Notes: generated by a model from the sequence alone, not told the origin. Positions 1 through 10,876 are shown, counted from the stretch's first letter. The stretch: DNA of 52,183 nucleotides from Myxococcales bacterium (GCA_011526095.1 WYBA01000315.1:1-52183), one strand, 5' to 3'. Translations and numbers: made by a program.

Positions 1-575
1 ACGCGCCCGGCGCGGCGGCGGCGCTCGACGAGGCGCTCGCGACCGCGCCGACGCCGATGACCGCGCTCGACACCCAGCTCGTGCGCGCCGCGCGGGCGCC
101 GCACGCGCTCGCCGGGGCGCCGCCCGGGCTCGAGCGGCTGATCGCCGCGCTGGGGTTCCGCGGCGCCCCGCGCTACCAGCTGCGCGGGCGCGACGGCCGC
201 GTCGCCGCCGCGATCAGCGCGCGCGCGCCGGCCGGCGAGCACGACCTCGTCGTCGATCTGCCGCGCCACGCGATCGAGGCGCCGGGCAGCGGCCGCGGCC
301 TGCGCGGGCACCCGGTGGCGTGCGCGCTGCTCGCGCAGCTCGTCGAGCACGACCCCGACGGGGTCGGCCCCGAGCCGCTCTACCGCGAGGTGTGGCGCGG
401 CGCGGCCTACCACCCGCTGCGCCACCGCAACACCGTCTACGTCGGGATCAGCCGGCTGCGCCGCGCGCTGGCGCAGGTGCTGCCCGGGCGCACGGTGATC
501 GAGACGACGCCGTCGGGCTGGCGGCTCGCGCCCGACGTCCGCGCCGTGATCATCGACGTCGCGCCGGGGGCGTGA
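1..575 (+). CDS. C-terminal part of a winged-helix (OmpR/PhoB-type) regulatory protein, cut by the window edge
   Basis: The reading frame is open back to base 3 with no stop, so the gene very probably begins before the window. The ATG at 57 lies inside the frame and has no ribosome binding site. The last 90 residues read as a trans_reg_C winged helix: a hydrophobic helix (ACALLAQLVEH), then PLYREVW, a recognition-helix region with TVYVGISRLRRAL, and the C-terminal wing with VIETTPSGWRLAP. The upstream visible part shows no receiver domain and is not recognised. The family binds DNA as a transcription regulator. The gene converges on the GDSL lipoprotein with a 10-base gap. Its full architecture cannot be judged from this fragment. 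Confidence 0.7.
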   Translation, partial: APGAAAALDEALATAPTPMTALDTQLVRAARAPHALAGAPPGLERLIAALGFRGAPRYQLRGRDGRVAAAISARAPAGEHDLVVDLPRHAIEAPGSGRGLRGHPVACALLAQLVEHDPDGVGPEPLYREVWRGAAYHPLRHRNTVYVGISRLRRALAQVLPGRTVIETTPSGWRLAPDVRAVIIDVAPGA

Positions 576-585
576 GGCGCCCGCG

Positions 586-1470
586 TCACTCGCAGTCGCG
601 GTACAGCCGGTCCGCCGCCGCCTGCATGTTCGCCGCGAGGAATGCGTTGCCCGCGGCGTTGGCGTGGATCGTGTCGCGCATGAACGGCGTCGTGCCCGGC
701 GCGTAGTGCGGGCAGTCCGCGACGCCGACGTGGTGGCCGTGGCCGAGGTAGCCCTCGTAGTGGCGCGCGATGATCGCCGCGTCGCCGGCGTCGTTGGCGA
801 TCGACACGAGCGTGTCGTTGTAGTCGCGGATGATCTCGTGCTTGACCGCGCTGAGGTTGTACGGCGAGGCGGTGCACTCGTCGAACGGGCTGTACTGGGT
901 GTTCATCAGCCAGGTCACCCCGTCGGGGAACCGCGGGTCGTCGGCGAGCGCGGCGATCGCCGAGGTCCACGTCTGGCGCATCTCGCCCTGGATCTGCTCC
1001 CACGCCTCGAGCGCGGCGTTGTCGCTGGCGAAGATGTACGGCGCGAGGTTGTTGCCGCCGAGGTAGGCGACGATCAGCGCCGGCCCGTCGCCAGCGGGGA
1101 TGCCGGCGAGCTGGTCCTCGAGGTCGACCAGCTCGGCGCCGCCGACCGCGTGGTTCTCGTAGCTGGCGCCGGGGGCGTACTCGGCGATCACGTAGTCGGC
1201 GAGCTGCTTCGACACGCACGCCGCGTCGTTCGGGCCGCCGACGACGGAGCACGCGGTGATGCTGTCGCCGACGACGATGATCCGCTCCGGCGCCGGCTTG
1301 CACGCGCGCGCGGGCTCGGCGTCGGCCGGGCCGCCGGCGTCGGGGCGGGTGTTGTCGTCCGGCCCGGACGTGTCGTCGTCGTCATCGTTGCCAGGGGCGG
1401 CGTCGCCGCCGCCGCACGCCGCGGCCGTCGCGGCGCCGAGCAGCCAGGTGATCAGCAGGGTCCCACGCAT
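586..1470 (-). CDS. SGNH/GDSL-family hydrolase lipoprotein
   Basis: Predicted 294-residue secreted lipoprotein. The signal (MRGTLLITWLLGAATAAAC) ends in a lipobox-like AAAC, and an Asp/Pro/Gly-rich linker follows. The SGNH blocks are visible: GDSITACS (block I, nucleophile Ser), a Gly in NHAVGGAEL, GGNN (block III Asn) and DTIHANAAGN near the C-terminus (block V Asp and His). The family hydrolyses esters; the substrate here is unknown. The start at 1470 is chosen because an excellent GGAGG sits 8 bases upstream and the signal peptide begins there. A longer in-frame extension to 1671 is low-complexity Arg/Gly and is rejected. Confidence 0.85.
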   Translation of the reverse strand: MRGTLLITWLLGAATAAACGGGDAAPGNDDDDDTSGPDDNTRPDAGGPADAEPARACKPAPERIIVVGDSITACSVVGGPNDAACVSKQLADYVIAEYAPGASYENHAVGGAELVDLEDQLAGIPAGDGPALIVAYLGGNNLAPYIFASDNAALEAWEQIQGEMRQTWTSAIAALADDPRFPDGVTWLMNTQYSPFDECTASPYNLSAVKHEIIRDYNDTLVSIANDAGDAAIIARHYEGYLGHGHHVGVADCPHYAPGTTPFMRDTIHANAAGNAFLAANMQAAADRLYRDCE

Positions 1471-1482
1471 GTGATTACCTCC

Positions 1483-1501
1483 TCGCCACCGGGGGTGGCG
1501 A
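1483..1501 (-). promoter_or_regulatory. Hairpin abutting the Shine-Dalgarno of the GDSL lipoprotein
   Basis: A perfect 8-bp inverted repeat, TCGCCACC and GGTGGCGA with a 3-base loop, ends directly next to the GGAGG of the minus-strand gene starting at 1470. In the mRNA it would form a tight stem just upstream of the ribosome binding site. The rest of the 1471-1705 gap shows no other feature I can support. Confidence 0.45.
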
Positions 1502-1705
1502 CGTGCGGCGGCGAGCCGCGTCCTCATCGCGGCGCCACGGTACGAGCCGCGATCGCGTTTGGGAAGCGCCGTGTGGCGACCGGGCCCGCGGCGTCTGCGC
1601 GCGGCGCGCGGCGACGACGCCAGGCGCGATCGAGGCTTGCGGCCGCCCCCGCCCGCCGACCGGCCGGTCATGTACAGACGATGTAAGCCACCGCCGAAGG
1701 TCGGC

Positions 1706-4645
<2,940 letters not shown>

Positions 4646-4741
4646 CGGGCTGAATTACCCCGGCTGGGTCCCATCATCAAGCGGCTCGGCGCCGGACCGA
4701 GCGCGTGCGACTCCGAGGACTTCCGTGTAAGGTCGGCTCCG

Positions 4742-5299
4742 ATGGATCCGGTCGAGACGGGGGACGCCGACGCCGCCCTGGTGGCCGCGATCGCGCGCGG
4801 GGACCGGGCGGCGCTCGCCGCGCTGTACGACCGCCACGCCGGGCTGCTGCTGGCGCTCGCGCTGCGGATCCTGCGCGATCGCCGGGAGGCCGAGGACTTG
4901 CTCCACGACGTGTTCCTCGAGGTGTGGCGCGCGGCCGGCGACTTCGATCCGGACCGCGGCCGCGTTCGTACCTGGCTTGCCGTCCGCATGCGCTCGCGAG
5001 CCCTCGACCGTCAGAAGTCCGCCCGGATCTCCCGCAACGTGGGGGACGACGCGGTGATCGAGCGGATGGCCGCCGATGACGTGGTCGAGACCGGGCCGGA
5101 CCACGGCCGGGTGCGGGCCGCGCTGGCCGCGCTGCCGGCGGAGCAGCGCCAGGTGATCGAGCTGGCGTACTTCGACGGGCTGAGCTGCTCGGAGATCGGC
5201 GAGCGCACCGGCACGCCGGTGGGCACGGTCAAGTCGCGGATGGCGGCGGCGATGGGCAAGCTGCGCGGCGCGCTCGACGCCGGCGGGGCGCGGTCATGA
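4742..5299 (+). CDS. ECF-type RNA polymerase sigma factor
   Basis: A 185-residue sigma-70 family factor of ECF type. Region 2 is clear (AALYDRHAGLLLALALRILRDRREAEDLLHDVFLEVWR), and region 4 follows a short linker (LAALPAEQRQVIELAYFDGLSCSEIGERTGTPVGTVKSRM). The ATG at 4742 gives the usual N-terminal length. The stop overlaps the ATG of the next gene as ATGA, so sigma and anti-sigma are translationally coupled. The group resembles sigma factors paired with ChrR- or RskA-type anti-sigmas; the inducing signal is unknown. Confidence 0.93.
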   Translation: MDPVETGDADAALVAAIARGDRAALAALYDRHAGLLLALALRILRDRREAEDLLHDVFLEVWRAAGDFDPDRGRVRTWLAVRMRSRALDRQKSARISRNVGDDAVIERMAADDVVETGPDHGRVRAALAALPAEQRQVIELAYFDGLSCSEIGERTGTPVGTVKSRMAAAMGKLRGALDAGGARS

Positions 5300-5970
5300 C
5301 GCCGGCGGTTGGCCCCGAGCTGCTGGCGCTGCACGCGCTGGACGCGCTCGACGCCGACGACGCGGCGCGGGTCGAGGCGGCGGTCGCCGCGGATCCGGCG
5401 CTGGCGCGCGAGCTCGACGCGCTGCGCGCGGCCGCGGCGGCGATCGCGGGCGAGCTGCCGGTCGTGGCGCCGCCGGCGGGCGTGAAGGCACGGCTCGAGG
5501 CGTCGCTCGACGCGCTGACCCGTCCGGGGCGGCTCGATCGGTTCGCGGCGCGGCTGGCGGCGCTGTTCGACGTCACCGTCGACAAGGCGCGGATGATGCT
5601 GGCCTGGATCGATCAACCTGATCAGGCCGATCAGCCCGACGAGCCGGGGCGGTGGGAGGCGATGGCGCCGGGCGTGTCGCTGATGCACCTGCCGGCGGGC
5701 CCGGCGTGCGCCGGCGCGGACTGCGGGTTCGTGCGGCTCGAGCCGGGCGCGACCTTCCCGTGGCACGCGCACGACGGCGAGGAGGTGACGGTCGTGCTCC
5801 AGGGGCGCGCCCGCGACGCCGACGGCACCGCGCTGGCGCCGGGGGCCGAGGTGGTGCTCGGCGCGAGCACGGCCCACGACTTCCACGCCGAGGGCGAGGT
5901 GGGAGAGGAGCCCTACATCTTCGCCGTGCGCGTGTTCGGGGTGCGGTTCGACGTCGCGCGGCCTGCGTGA
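5296..5970 (+). CDS. Anti-sigma factor with C-terminal cupin domain (ChrR-like layout)
   Basis: A 224-residue protein encoded directly after the ECF sigma with an ATGA overlap, which is the main reason for the anti-sigma call. The first 80 residues (ELLALHALDALDADDAARVE onward) look like the helical anti-sigma domain of the RskA type and lack the HxxxCxxC zinc motif of classical ChrR. Residues 120-220 form a cupin: WHAHDGEEVTVVLQGRARD supplies the His-x-His and Glu metal-type motif, and HDFHAEGE a later His. There is no membrane segment, so it is soluble. The cupin probably senses a small molecule or metal; the signal is inferred, not seen. Confidence 0.8.
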   Translation: MTPAVGPELLALHALDALDADDAARVEAAVAADPALARELDALRAAAAAIAGELPVVAPPAGVKARLEASLDALTRPGRLDRFAARLAALFDVTVDKARMMLAWIDQPDQADQPDEPGRWEAMAPGVSLMHLPAGPACAGADCGFVRLEPGATFPWHAHDGEEVTVVLQGRARDADGTALAPGAEVVLGASTAHDFHAEGEVGEEPYIFAVRVFGVRFDVARPA

Positions 5971-5998
5971 GGTCGCGGTCGGGAGCGGCGGCGGCGCG

Positions 5999-6028
5999 TT
6001 GAAACGAGCCGCGCGAGGCCGGTACAAT
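5999..6028 (+). promoter_or_regulatory. Sigma-70-type promoter for the small protein at 6037
   Basis: TTGAAA (5999-6004) and TACAAT (6023-6028) are each one base from consensus and separated by 18 bases. They stand out in this GC-rich sequence. Transcription would start near 6035, two bases before the ATG at 6037 and 20 before the ATG at 6055. Confidence 0.6.
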
Positions 6029-6036
6029 CCACGTCG

Positions 6037-6333
6037 ATGGGCCGCGAAGAAGGCATGCAGATCGTGGGGACGATCCGCAGTCTGGAGCTGCACGCGCTGG
6101 CGTCGAAGTTCCACGGCGTACCCGCGCGGCAGGTCGCGAAGCTGACGCTCGACATCGAGCGCGCGGTCGACGAGAACGACCACGAGATCAACGCCGAGAA
6201 CCTCGCGGGCCTGCACTTCCAGGGCCCCGCCGAGCTCGTCCCGATCTACGCCGTCGGCGAGCGCGTGATGATCACGACGACCACGCCGAGCGGCATGCAC
6301 ATCGCGACGATCAAGCACGCCCCGCTGAGCTGA
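6037..6333 (+). CDS. Small conserved-looking protein of unknown function
   Basis: A 98-residue soluble protein with no recognised domain. Its amino-acid composition is normal, with mixed hydrophobic and charged residues and none of the Arg/Ala runs of spurious frames in this window, and a good sigma-70 promoter precedes it. The start could be ATG 6037, which would be nearly leaderless given the promoter, or ATG 6055, which has AAGAAGG unusually close upstream. It is followed immediately by a tandem repeat region. I see no signal peptide or membrane segment. Function unknown. Confidence 0.65.
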   Translation: MGREEGMQIVGTIRSLELHALASKFHGVPARQVAKLTLDIERAVDENDHEINAENLAGLHFQGPAELVPIYAVGERVMITTTTPSGMHIATIKHAPLS

Positions 6334-6348
6334 CCCGGCCTGCCCACG

Positions 6349-6542
6349 GTGAGGTCCATGACATCCTGGCCGGGTGGCTGACACCTGTCCTGGCGTGAGC
6401 TCCATGACGTCCTGTCCGGGTGGCTGACACCCTGACACCCGGCCTGGCGTGAGGTCCATGACGTCCTGTCCGGGTGGCTGACACCCGGACACCCGGCCTG
6501 GCGTGAGGTCCATGACGTCTTGCCCGGGTGGCTGACACCCGG
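6349..6542. repeat. Four-copy tandem repeat with 37-base core, 46/54/54-base period
   Basis: Near-identical 37-base cores lie at 6349-6385, 6395-6431, 6449-6485 and 6503-6539. Each begins GTGAGGTCCATGAC and ends CCGGGTGGCTGACACC. Intervals are 9, 17 and 17 bases, the last two almost the same. The last two copies extend into a perfect hairpin, CCGGGTG-GCTGA-CACCCGG (6470-6488 and 6524-6542); earlier copies have decayed versions. The array lies between the stop of the 6037 gene and the RHH gene. Bases 6543-6662 are relatively AT-rich and probably hold the promoter of the RHH gene, but no clear -35/-10 pair is assignable. Confidence 0.9.
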
Positions 6543-6662
6543 ATTTGTGTCACGTCGTGAGACGGATGAACCTTGAATTGCTTTGTGACGGATATTTAGG
6601 CGTTGACTGCGTGACACGAGGTGGCCAGGATTGAGGCACAACGTGATACATGGCAGGCGGAC

Positions 6663-7181
6663 ATGAGTAACGAGCGCGATCGCGAGCGGCACGAGCGGGT
6701 CATCCACACGCGGGTGCCGGAGAGCCTGGAGGCCGAGCTGAAGGAGCGGGCCGAGGAGCTCGGCGTCTCGGTGTCGAACCTGGTCCGCAACGTCCTCAAC
6801 CACGCGCTCGGCCTGGTCGACGGCGTCATCCGCGACAGCGAGCAGATCGCCCGCAGCGCACGCGATGGGATCGACGCCGGTGTCCGCGCGGCGCGCGGCG
6901 GACGGCCTCGCCCCGGCGCCGCCGCGCCGGGCCCGGCCACCGCTCGCGCTGCCGCGGTCGCCGACCTGGCCGACGAGCCCGCCATTCTCGGCTGGCAGAA
7001 GCTCGTGCTCGAGCGCAACGCGCTGTGCAGCCGCTGCAACGACATCCTGCCCCGCGGCACCGACGCCGCGTTCGCCGTCGTCGACGGCGCGTTCGCCGGC
7101 CCGCGGCCGGTCCTGTGCCTGCGGTGCCTCGACGGCAACTACCGCGCCCCGGAGGTTCGTGATGGATCCGACCATGAGTGA
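6663..7181 (+). CDS. Ribbon-helix-helix DNA-binding protein with C-terminal zinc-ribbon-like CxxC pair
   Basis: A 172-residue protein. Residues 10-50 (RVIHTRVPESLEAELKERAEELGVSVSNLVRNVLNHAL) match an Arc/CopG-type ribbon-helix-helix, where the beta-strand binds DNA. A flexible Ala/Pro/Arg-rich middle leads to a C-terminal segment with LCSRCNDIL and LCLRCLDG, two CxxC pairs likely to bind zinc. The ATG at 6663 is preferred because it begins right before the RHH fold; a GTG at 6621 would add 14 residues. The 3' end overlaps the UbiB-like gene by 20 bases, so the two are cotranscribed. The regulated gene is unknown, possibly the operon itself. Confidence 0.8.
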   Translation: MSNERDRERHERVIHTRVPESLEAELKERAEELGVSVSNLVRNVLNHALGLVDGVIRDSEQIARSARDGIDAGVRAARGGRPRPGAAAPGPATARAAAVADLADEPAILGWQKLVLERNALCSRCNDILPRGTDAAFAVVDGAFAGPRPVLCLRCLDGNYRAPEVRDGSDHE

Positions 7182-8712
7182 CGACAACGCCGCCCCTCCG
7201 CCGCCGCCAGGCCCCGGGCCCGGCGCGCGCCTCGCCGACGTGCTGGCGAACGTCGCCGGCCTCGTCAAGAACGTCACCGCCAACGTCGGCCGCATCGCCG
7301 AGGACGTCGCGCGCGACGCCGGCGAGGTCGCGCGCGACGCCGAGGCGCTCGGCCGCGCCGCCCAGGCCCAGTGGTTCGGGCTGGTCGACGGCGCCCGCGC
7401 CACGCCGCGCCTCACCCGCGTCGTCGCCGCCGGCGCCAAGCTGCTCGCGCTGTGGCGCTGGCACCGCCTGCGCGCGCTCGCGCGCGGCGAGGATCCCGTC
7501 GACAACCCGGTGATCCACCGCGCGCTCGCCCGCGCCGCCTACGACGCGTGCGTCGAGCTGCGCGGCGGCATCCTCAAGCTCGGCCAGATCGCCTCGGCGC
7601 GTCCGGACCTGCTCCCCGCGCCGTGGATCGAGGAGCTGTCGAACCTGCAGGACCGCGTCCCGCCGGTCTCGACCGAGTCGATCGTCGCGCAGATCGAGGC
7701 CGAGTGGGGCGCCGCCGTCCTCGACAAGCTCGCGACGTTCGAGTCCACGGCGCTCGCCGCCGCCTCGCTCGCCCAGGTCCACGCCGCGACGCTGCCCGGC
7801 GCCACCGGGCCCGACGCCGCGCCGCACGTCGAGGTCGTCGTCAAGGTCCAGGTCCCCGGCATCGCCGACGTCGTCGAGGCCGACATCGGCGCGCTCCGCG
7901 TGCTCGCGCGCCTCGCCAAGGACATCGTCCCCGGCGTCGAGCTCGCGCCGATCGCCGCCGAGCTCGGCCGCGCGCTCGCCGAGGAGCTCGACTACCGCCG
8001 CGAGGCCGACAACCTCGCCGACTTCGCCGCCGCCGCGCGCGCCTCGGGCGACCCGGTCGTCGTGCCGCCGGTCGTGGCGTACCTGTCGACGGAGCGCGTG
8101 ATGGTCATGGAGCGCGTCCCCGGCGAGCGCCTCAACGACGCGCTCGATCGCCTGACCGCCGCCGGCGACCTCGCCACCCGCGATCGCATCCTCGCGACGA
8201 TCGTCGAGTCGGTGGCGCGCCAGGTGCTCGTCCACGGCGTCGTCCACGCCGACCCGCACCCCGGCAACTTCCTGGTCACGCCCGACGGCCAGCTCGCCGT
8301 GCTCGACTTCGGCTGCGTGCTGCGCCAGACGCCCGCGCAGCGGCTCGCGTGGGCGCGCCTGTTCATGGCGCTGATCGCCCGCGACGAGGCGCGCGCCGCC
8401 CACGAGCTCGCCGCGCTCGGGTTCGTCGCCGACGACGAGGCCGCGCTGCTCGGCCTCGCCGCGACGATCGTCGACGCGATGCGCCCCGGCGCCGACCTCG
8501 CGACGATCGACTTCAACGCGCAGCTCCAGCAGCTCACCGAGCGGCTCGCCGCCGCCGGCCGCGCCGGCGGCTCGATCCACGCGCCGCCGTCGTTCGTGCT
8601 GCTCGCCCGCGTCCTCGGCACGATCGCCGGCATGCTCGTGCGCTACCGCCCGAGCCTGCAGCCGTTCGCGCTGATCGCGCCGATGCTCGCGGTGGCCGCG
8701 CGCGCGGCGTGA
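7162..8712 (+). CDS. ABC1/UbiB-family atypical kinase
   Basis: A 516-residue UbiB/ABC1/ADCK family protein. The KxGQ motif (GGILKLGQIAS) is near residue 138, the Ala-rich loop (ALAAASLAQVHAA) near 200, the nucleotide-binding Lys in VVKVQVPG, HGVVHADPHPGNF near 362 as the catalytic loop, and AVLDFG near 380 as the DFG metal site. The N-terminal 60 residues are Pro-rich and then helical. Family members act as ATPase/kinases supporting quinone or lipid metabolism; no ubiquinone gene is nearby, so the role here is unknown. The ATG at 7162 has GGAGG six bases upstream and lies inside the end of the RHH gene. Confidence 0.9.
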   Translation: MDPTMSDDNAAPPPPPGPGPGARLADVLANVAGLVKNVTANVGRIAEDVARDAGEVARDAEALGRAAQAQWFGLVDGARATPRLTRVVAAGAKLLALWRWHRLRALARGEDPVDNPVIHRALARAAYDACVELRGGILKLGQIASARPDLLPAPWIEELSNLQDRVPPVSTESIVAQIEAEWGAAVLDKLATFESTALAAASLAQVHAATLPGATGPDAAPHVEVVVKVQVPGIADVVEADIGALRVLARLAKDIVPGVELAPIAAELGRALAEELDYRREADNLADFAAAARASGDPVVVPPVVAYLSTERVMVMERVPGERLNDALDRLTAAGDLATRDRILATIVESVARQVLVHGVVHADPHPGNFLVTPDGQLAVLDFGCVLRQTPAQRLAWARLFMALIARDEARAAHELAALGFVADDEAALLGLAATIVDAMRPGADLATIDFNAQLQQLTERLAAAGRAGGSIHAPPSFVLLARVLGTIAGMLVRYRPSLQPFALIAPMLAVAARAA

Positions 8713-8731
8713 GCCGGCGCCGCGCGCCTCG

Positions 8732-10174
8732 TCAGTCGACGACGCTCGCGTCTTCCTCGACCACGCAGCGCACCACCAGCTCGGTGTCCGCTGGCTGCGT
8801 GACCTTGTCGTCGCCGCCCCAGTTGACCTGCACCGCGAGCTGAGACGGCCAGTCGCCGCACTCCGCCGGGCCGGCCTTGATCGCCCAGCACGGGCCGTCG
8901 ACGTCCAGCACGTGGTTGGGGTTGGCGCACGCCTCCATTGGCGTCTCGCGCCCGAGCGCGTCGACCGCCGCGACCTCGCACGCGGTCTGCATCCCCGGCT
9001 CGTGCGGCTCGACGTCGAGGATCCGACCCTCGAGGCAGCGGTGGCCGAGCGAGCGCCGCAGGTCCCGGCTCGCCGCCGCGCCCGCGTCGGTGAGCCGCGG
9101 GCCGATCGCCAGCCCGGCGAGCGCGCCGGTGGTGTCGACCTCCGCGCCGCACAGCCCGGTCACCGAGCCGCCCGCGCGCGCGGCGAACGCGCCGACCCGG
9201 ACGCCCGGGTAGAGCTGCAGGTCCGTCTTCGACTCGGTGCACGCCGGCGCCAGCGCGAGCTGGCCGCCCGCGTCGGTGACGACCACGCGCTCCGGATCGC
9301 CGACGACCGCGGCGACCGCGAGCTGCCGTCGCCCCGGAGCGAGCCGGTCGAGCAGCTCCACCTGAGCGTCGACGTCGGCGAGCGTGATGCTCGACGCGCG
9401 CGGCGTGCACCCGTGCTGCGCGCCGATCGACACGTCGTCGCCGTCGCACACGACGCCCTCGCGGAAGCACCGGAAGTCGACCGTGTCGCCCGACGGTTCC
9501 CAGAACGTCTGGCTGCGCACCGAGCAGTCGTCGCCGCCGCCGACCATCACCACCCCGAGCGCCGCGGCGTCGCGCCGGAACCCGTCGTTGAGCGGCTGGT
9601 CCGCGTCGAGCGCCCGCGCCAGCGCGGCCAGCGGCTGCTCGATCGGGCACCCGCCGTCGCCGAGCAGCGCGAGCCGGGCGAACGGCAGGTCCGCCGCCGC
9701 GGGAGCCGCGGGATCGACCTGCACCCACCGCGCGCCGTCCGCCGTCGTCGCGAGCGCGCCGTCGTCGCCGCGCTCGGTGCACGCCGCCAGCTCGCCCGCC
9801 ATCTCGCCCGTCATCTCGCTTGCCGCCGCGCCCGCGCCCAGATCGCTCGACACCACGCCGATCCGCACGTCGGGGAACCCGCCCTCGGCGAACTCGAGGT
9901 GGCCGCGGATCCGCTGCCACATCGTCGCGAGGTGCTCCTGCACCAGCGGCATGTCCTCGGTCGCGTCGACCACGAACAGCAGGTCGAGCTCGTGGCGGAA
10001 CGCCGGCGGGACCCGCGCGACCTCGGCGCTGTCGAGCTCGTCGCGCCCGACCGCCGTCTCGATCACGCAGCCGGCCGCCCCGAGCGCGACCCCGCCGAAA
10101 ATCCCCGCCGCGGCCACCGCCCGCAGGGGCGATCGCACGGCTCCCGGTCGGCGGGGCGACGGGCGGACGGACAC
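8732..10174 (-). CDS. Lipoprotein with von Willebrand factor A-like domain
   Basis: A 480-residue predicted lipoprotein. The N-terminus (VSVRPSPRRPG, then a hydrophobic stretch ending LGAAGC) is a lipoprotein signal. Residues from about 55 (HELDLLFVVDATEDMPLVQEHLATMW) resemble the first strand and metal site of a VWA domain, but DATED replaces the usual DxSxS, so the metal site is imperfect. Many Cys residues (CTERG, CPIEQ, CSVRS, CFREGVVC, CGAEV, CANPN, CWAIK) suggest disulfides outside the cytoplasm. The start is GTG at 10174, the only start placed right for the signal. This type of cell-surface VWA lipoprotein is common in myxobacteria; function unknown. Confidence 0.8.
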   Translation of the reverse strand: MSVRPSPRRPGAVRSPLRAVAAAGIFGGVALGAAGCVIETAVGRDELDSAEVARVPPAFRHELDLLFVVDATEDMPLVQEHLATMWQRIRGHLEFAEGGFPDVRIGVVSSDLGAGAAASEMTGEMAGELAACTERGDDGALATTADGARWVQVDPAAPAAADLPFARLALLGDGGCPIEQPLAALARALDADQPLNDGFRRDAAALGVVMVGGGDDCSVRSQTFWEPSGDTVDFRCFREGVVCDGDDVSIGAQHGCTPRASSITLADVDAQVELLDRLAPGRRQLAVAAVVGDPERVVVTDAGGQLALAPACTESKTDLQLYPGVRVGAFAARAGGSVTGLCGAEVDTTGALAGLAIGPRLTDAGAAASRDLRRSLGHRCLEGRILDVEPHEPGMQTACEVAAVDALGRETPMEACANPNHVLDVDGPCWAIKAGPAECGDWPSQLAVQVNWGGDDKVTQPADTELVVRCVVEEDASVVD

Positions 10175-10252
10175 GCGACCTGCATTGTGGCCAATCCGCG
10201 GCGCGTCCGTGAGGGAAAGAGCTGGCACTGGCGCCGAGGACGCCAAGTCCGC

Positions 10253-10819
10253 ATGATCGGTTGCATGATCCGGGTCATGTGGACTCCCGAGGCCTACCTC
10301 CGCGCGCTGCACTTCGCGTCCGAGCGCCACGCCGGCCAGCTGGTCCCGGGCACCTCTCACCCGTACCTCGTGCACCTGGTGTCGGTCGCCGCCGAGGTGA
10401 TGCGCGGCGCCGCGCTCGAGCCGCTCGACCGCCCTGACCTGGCGGTCACGTGTGCGCTGCTCCACGACGTCGTCGAGGACACGCCGACGCCCGTCGCCGA
10501 CGTCGCCGCCGCGTTCGGCGACGACGTGGCGCGCGGCGTGTCCGCGCTGTCCAAGGATCCGGCGCTGCCCAAGGACCAGCAGCTCGCCGACAGCCTCGCC
10601 CGGATCCGCGCGTGCCCGCGCGAGGTGTGGGCGGTCAAGCTCGCGGATCGCATCACGAACCTGCAGCCGCCGCCGGCGCGGTGGGACGGCACCAAGCGCC
10701 GGCGGTACCAGCACGAGGCGCGCGAGATCCACGCCGCGCTCGGAGCCGGCCACGGTGTCCTCGGCGCGCGCCTCGCGCACATGATCGAGGCGTACACCGC
10801 TCATCTCGATCCGGCGTGA
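10253..10819 (+). CDS. Single-domain HD hydrolase of the SpoT/MESH1 type
   Basis: A roughly 180-residue stand-alone RelA/SpoT-type HD domain. The motifs are HFASERHAGQ near the start, HPYLVHLVSVA, ALLHDVVEDT (the HD pair) and VKLADRITNLQPPP (the distal Asp of a SpoT hydrolase). No synthetase, TGS or ACT domain is present, so it resembles MESH1-like small alarmone hydrolases that remove the 3' pyrophosphate of (p)ppGpp, or NADPH in animals. Possible starts are ATG 10253, 10265 and 10277; GAGGA lies 12 bases before the first, while the last starts right at the fold. The substrate assignment is by family only. Confidence 0.85.
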   Translation: MIGCMIRVMWTPEAYLRALHFASERHAGQLVPGTSHPYLVHLVSVAAEVMRGAALEPLDRPDLAVTCALLHDVVEDTPTPVADVAAAFGDDVARGVSALSKDPALPKDQQLADSLARIRACPREVWAVKLADRITNLQPPPARWDGTKRRRYQHEAREIHAALGAGHGVLGARLAHMIEAYTAHLDPA

Positions 10820-10876
10820 CCGCACGCACCAAAGTTCTGGCTTCCCCCGGCGCGAACTTCGCCAATACTGGATCGC

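Noticed and set aside
6334..6513. Minus-strand frame across the tandem array encoding an 18-residue repeat (MDLTPGRVSGCQPPGQDV).
   Set aside because: It is an effect of the 54-base period being divisible by three. There is no sensible start or continuation, and other frames of the array are also open.
6349..6539. Tandem array considered as a CRISPR.
   Set aside because: The intervals are 9 and 17 bases and not unique, copies are only four, and no cas gene is nearby.
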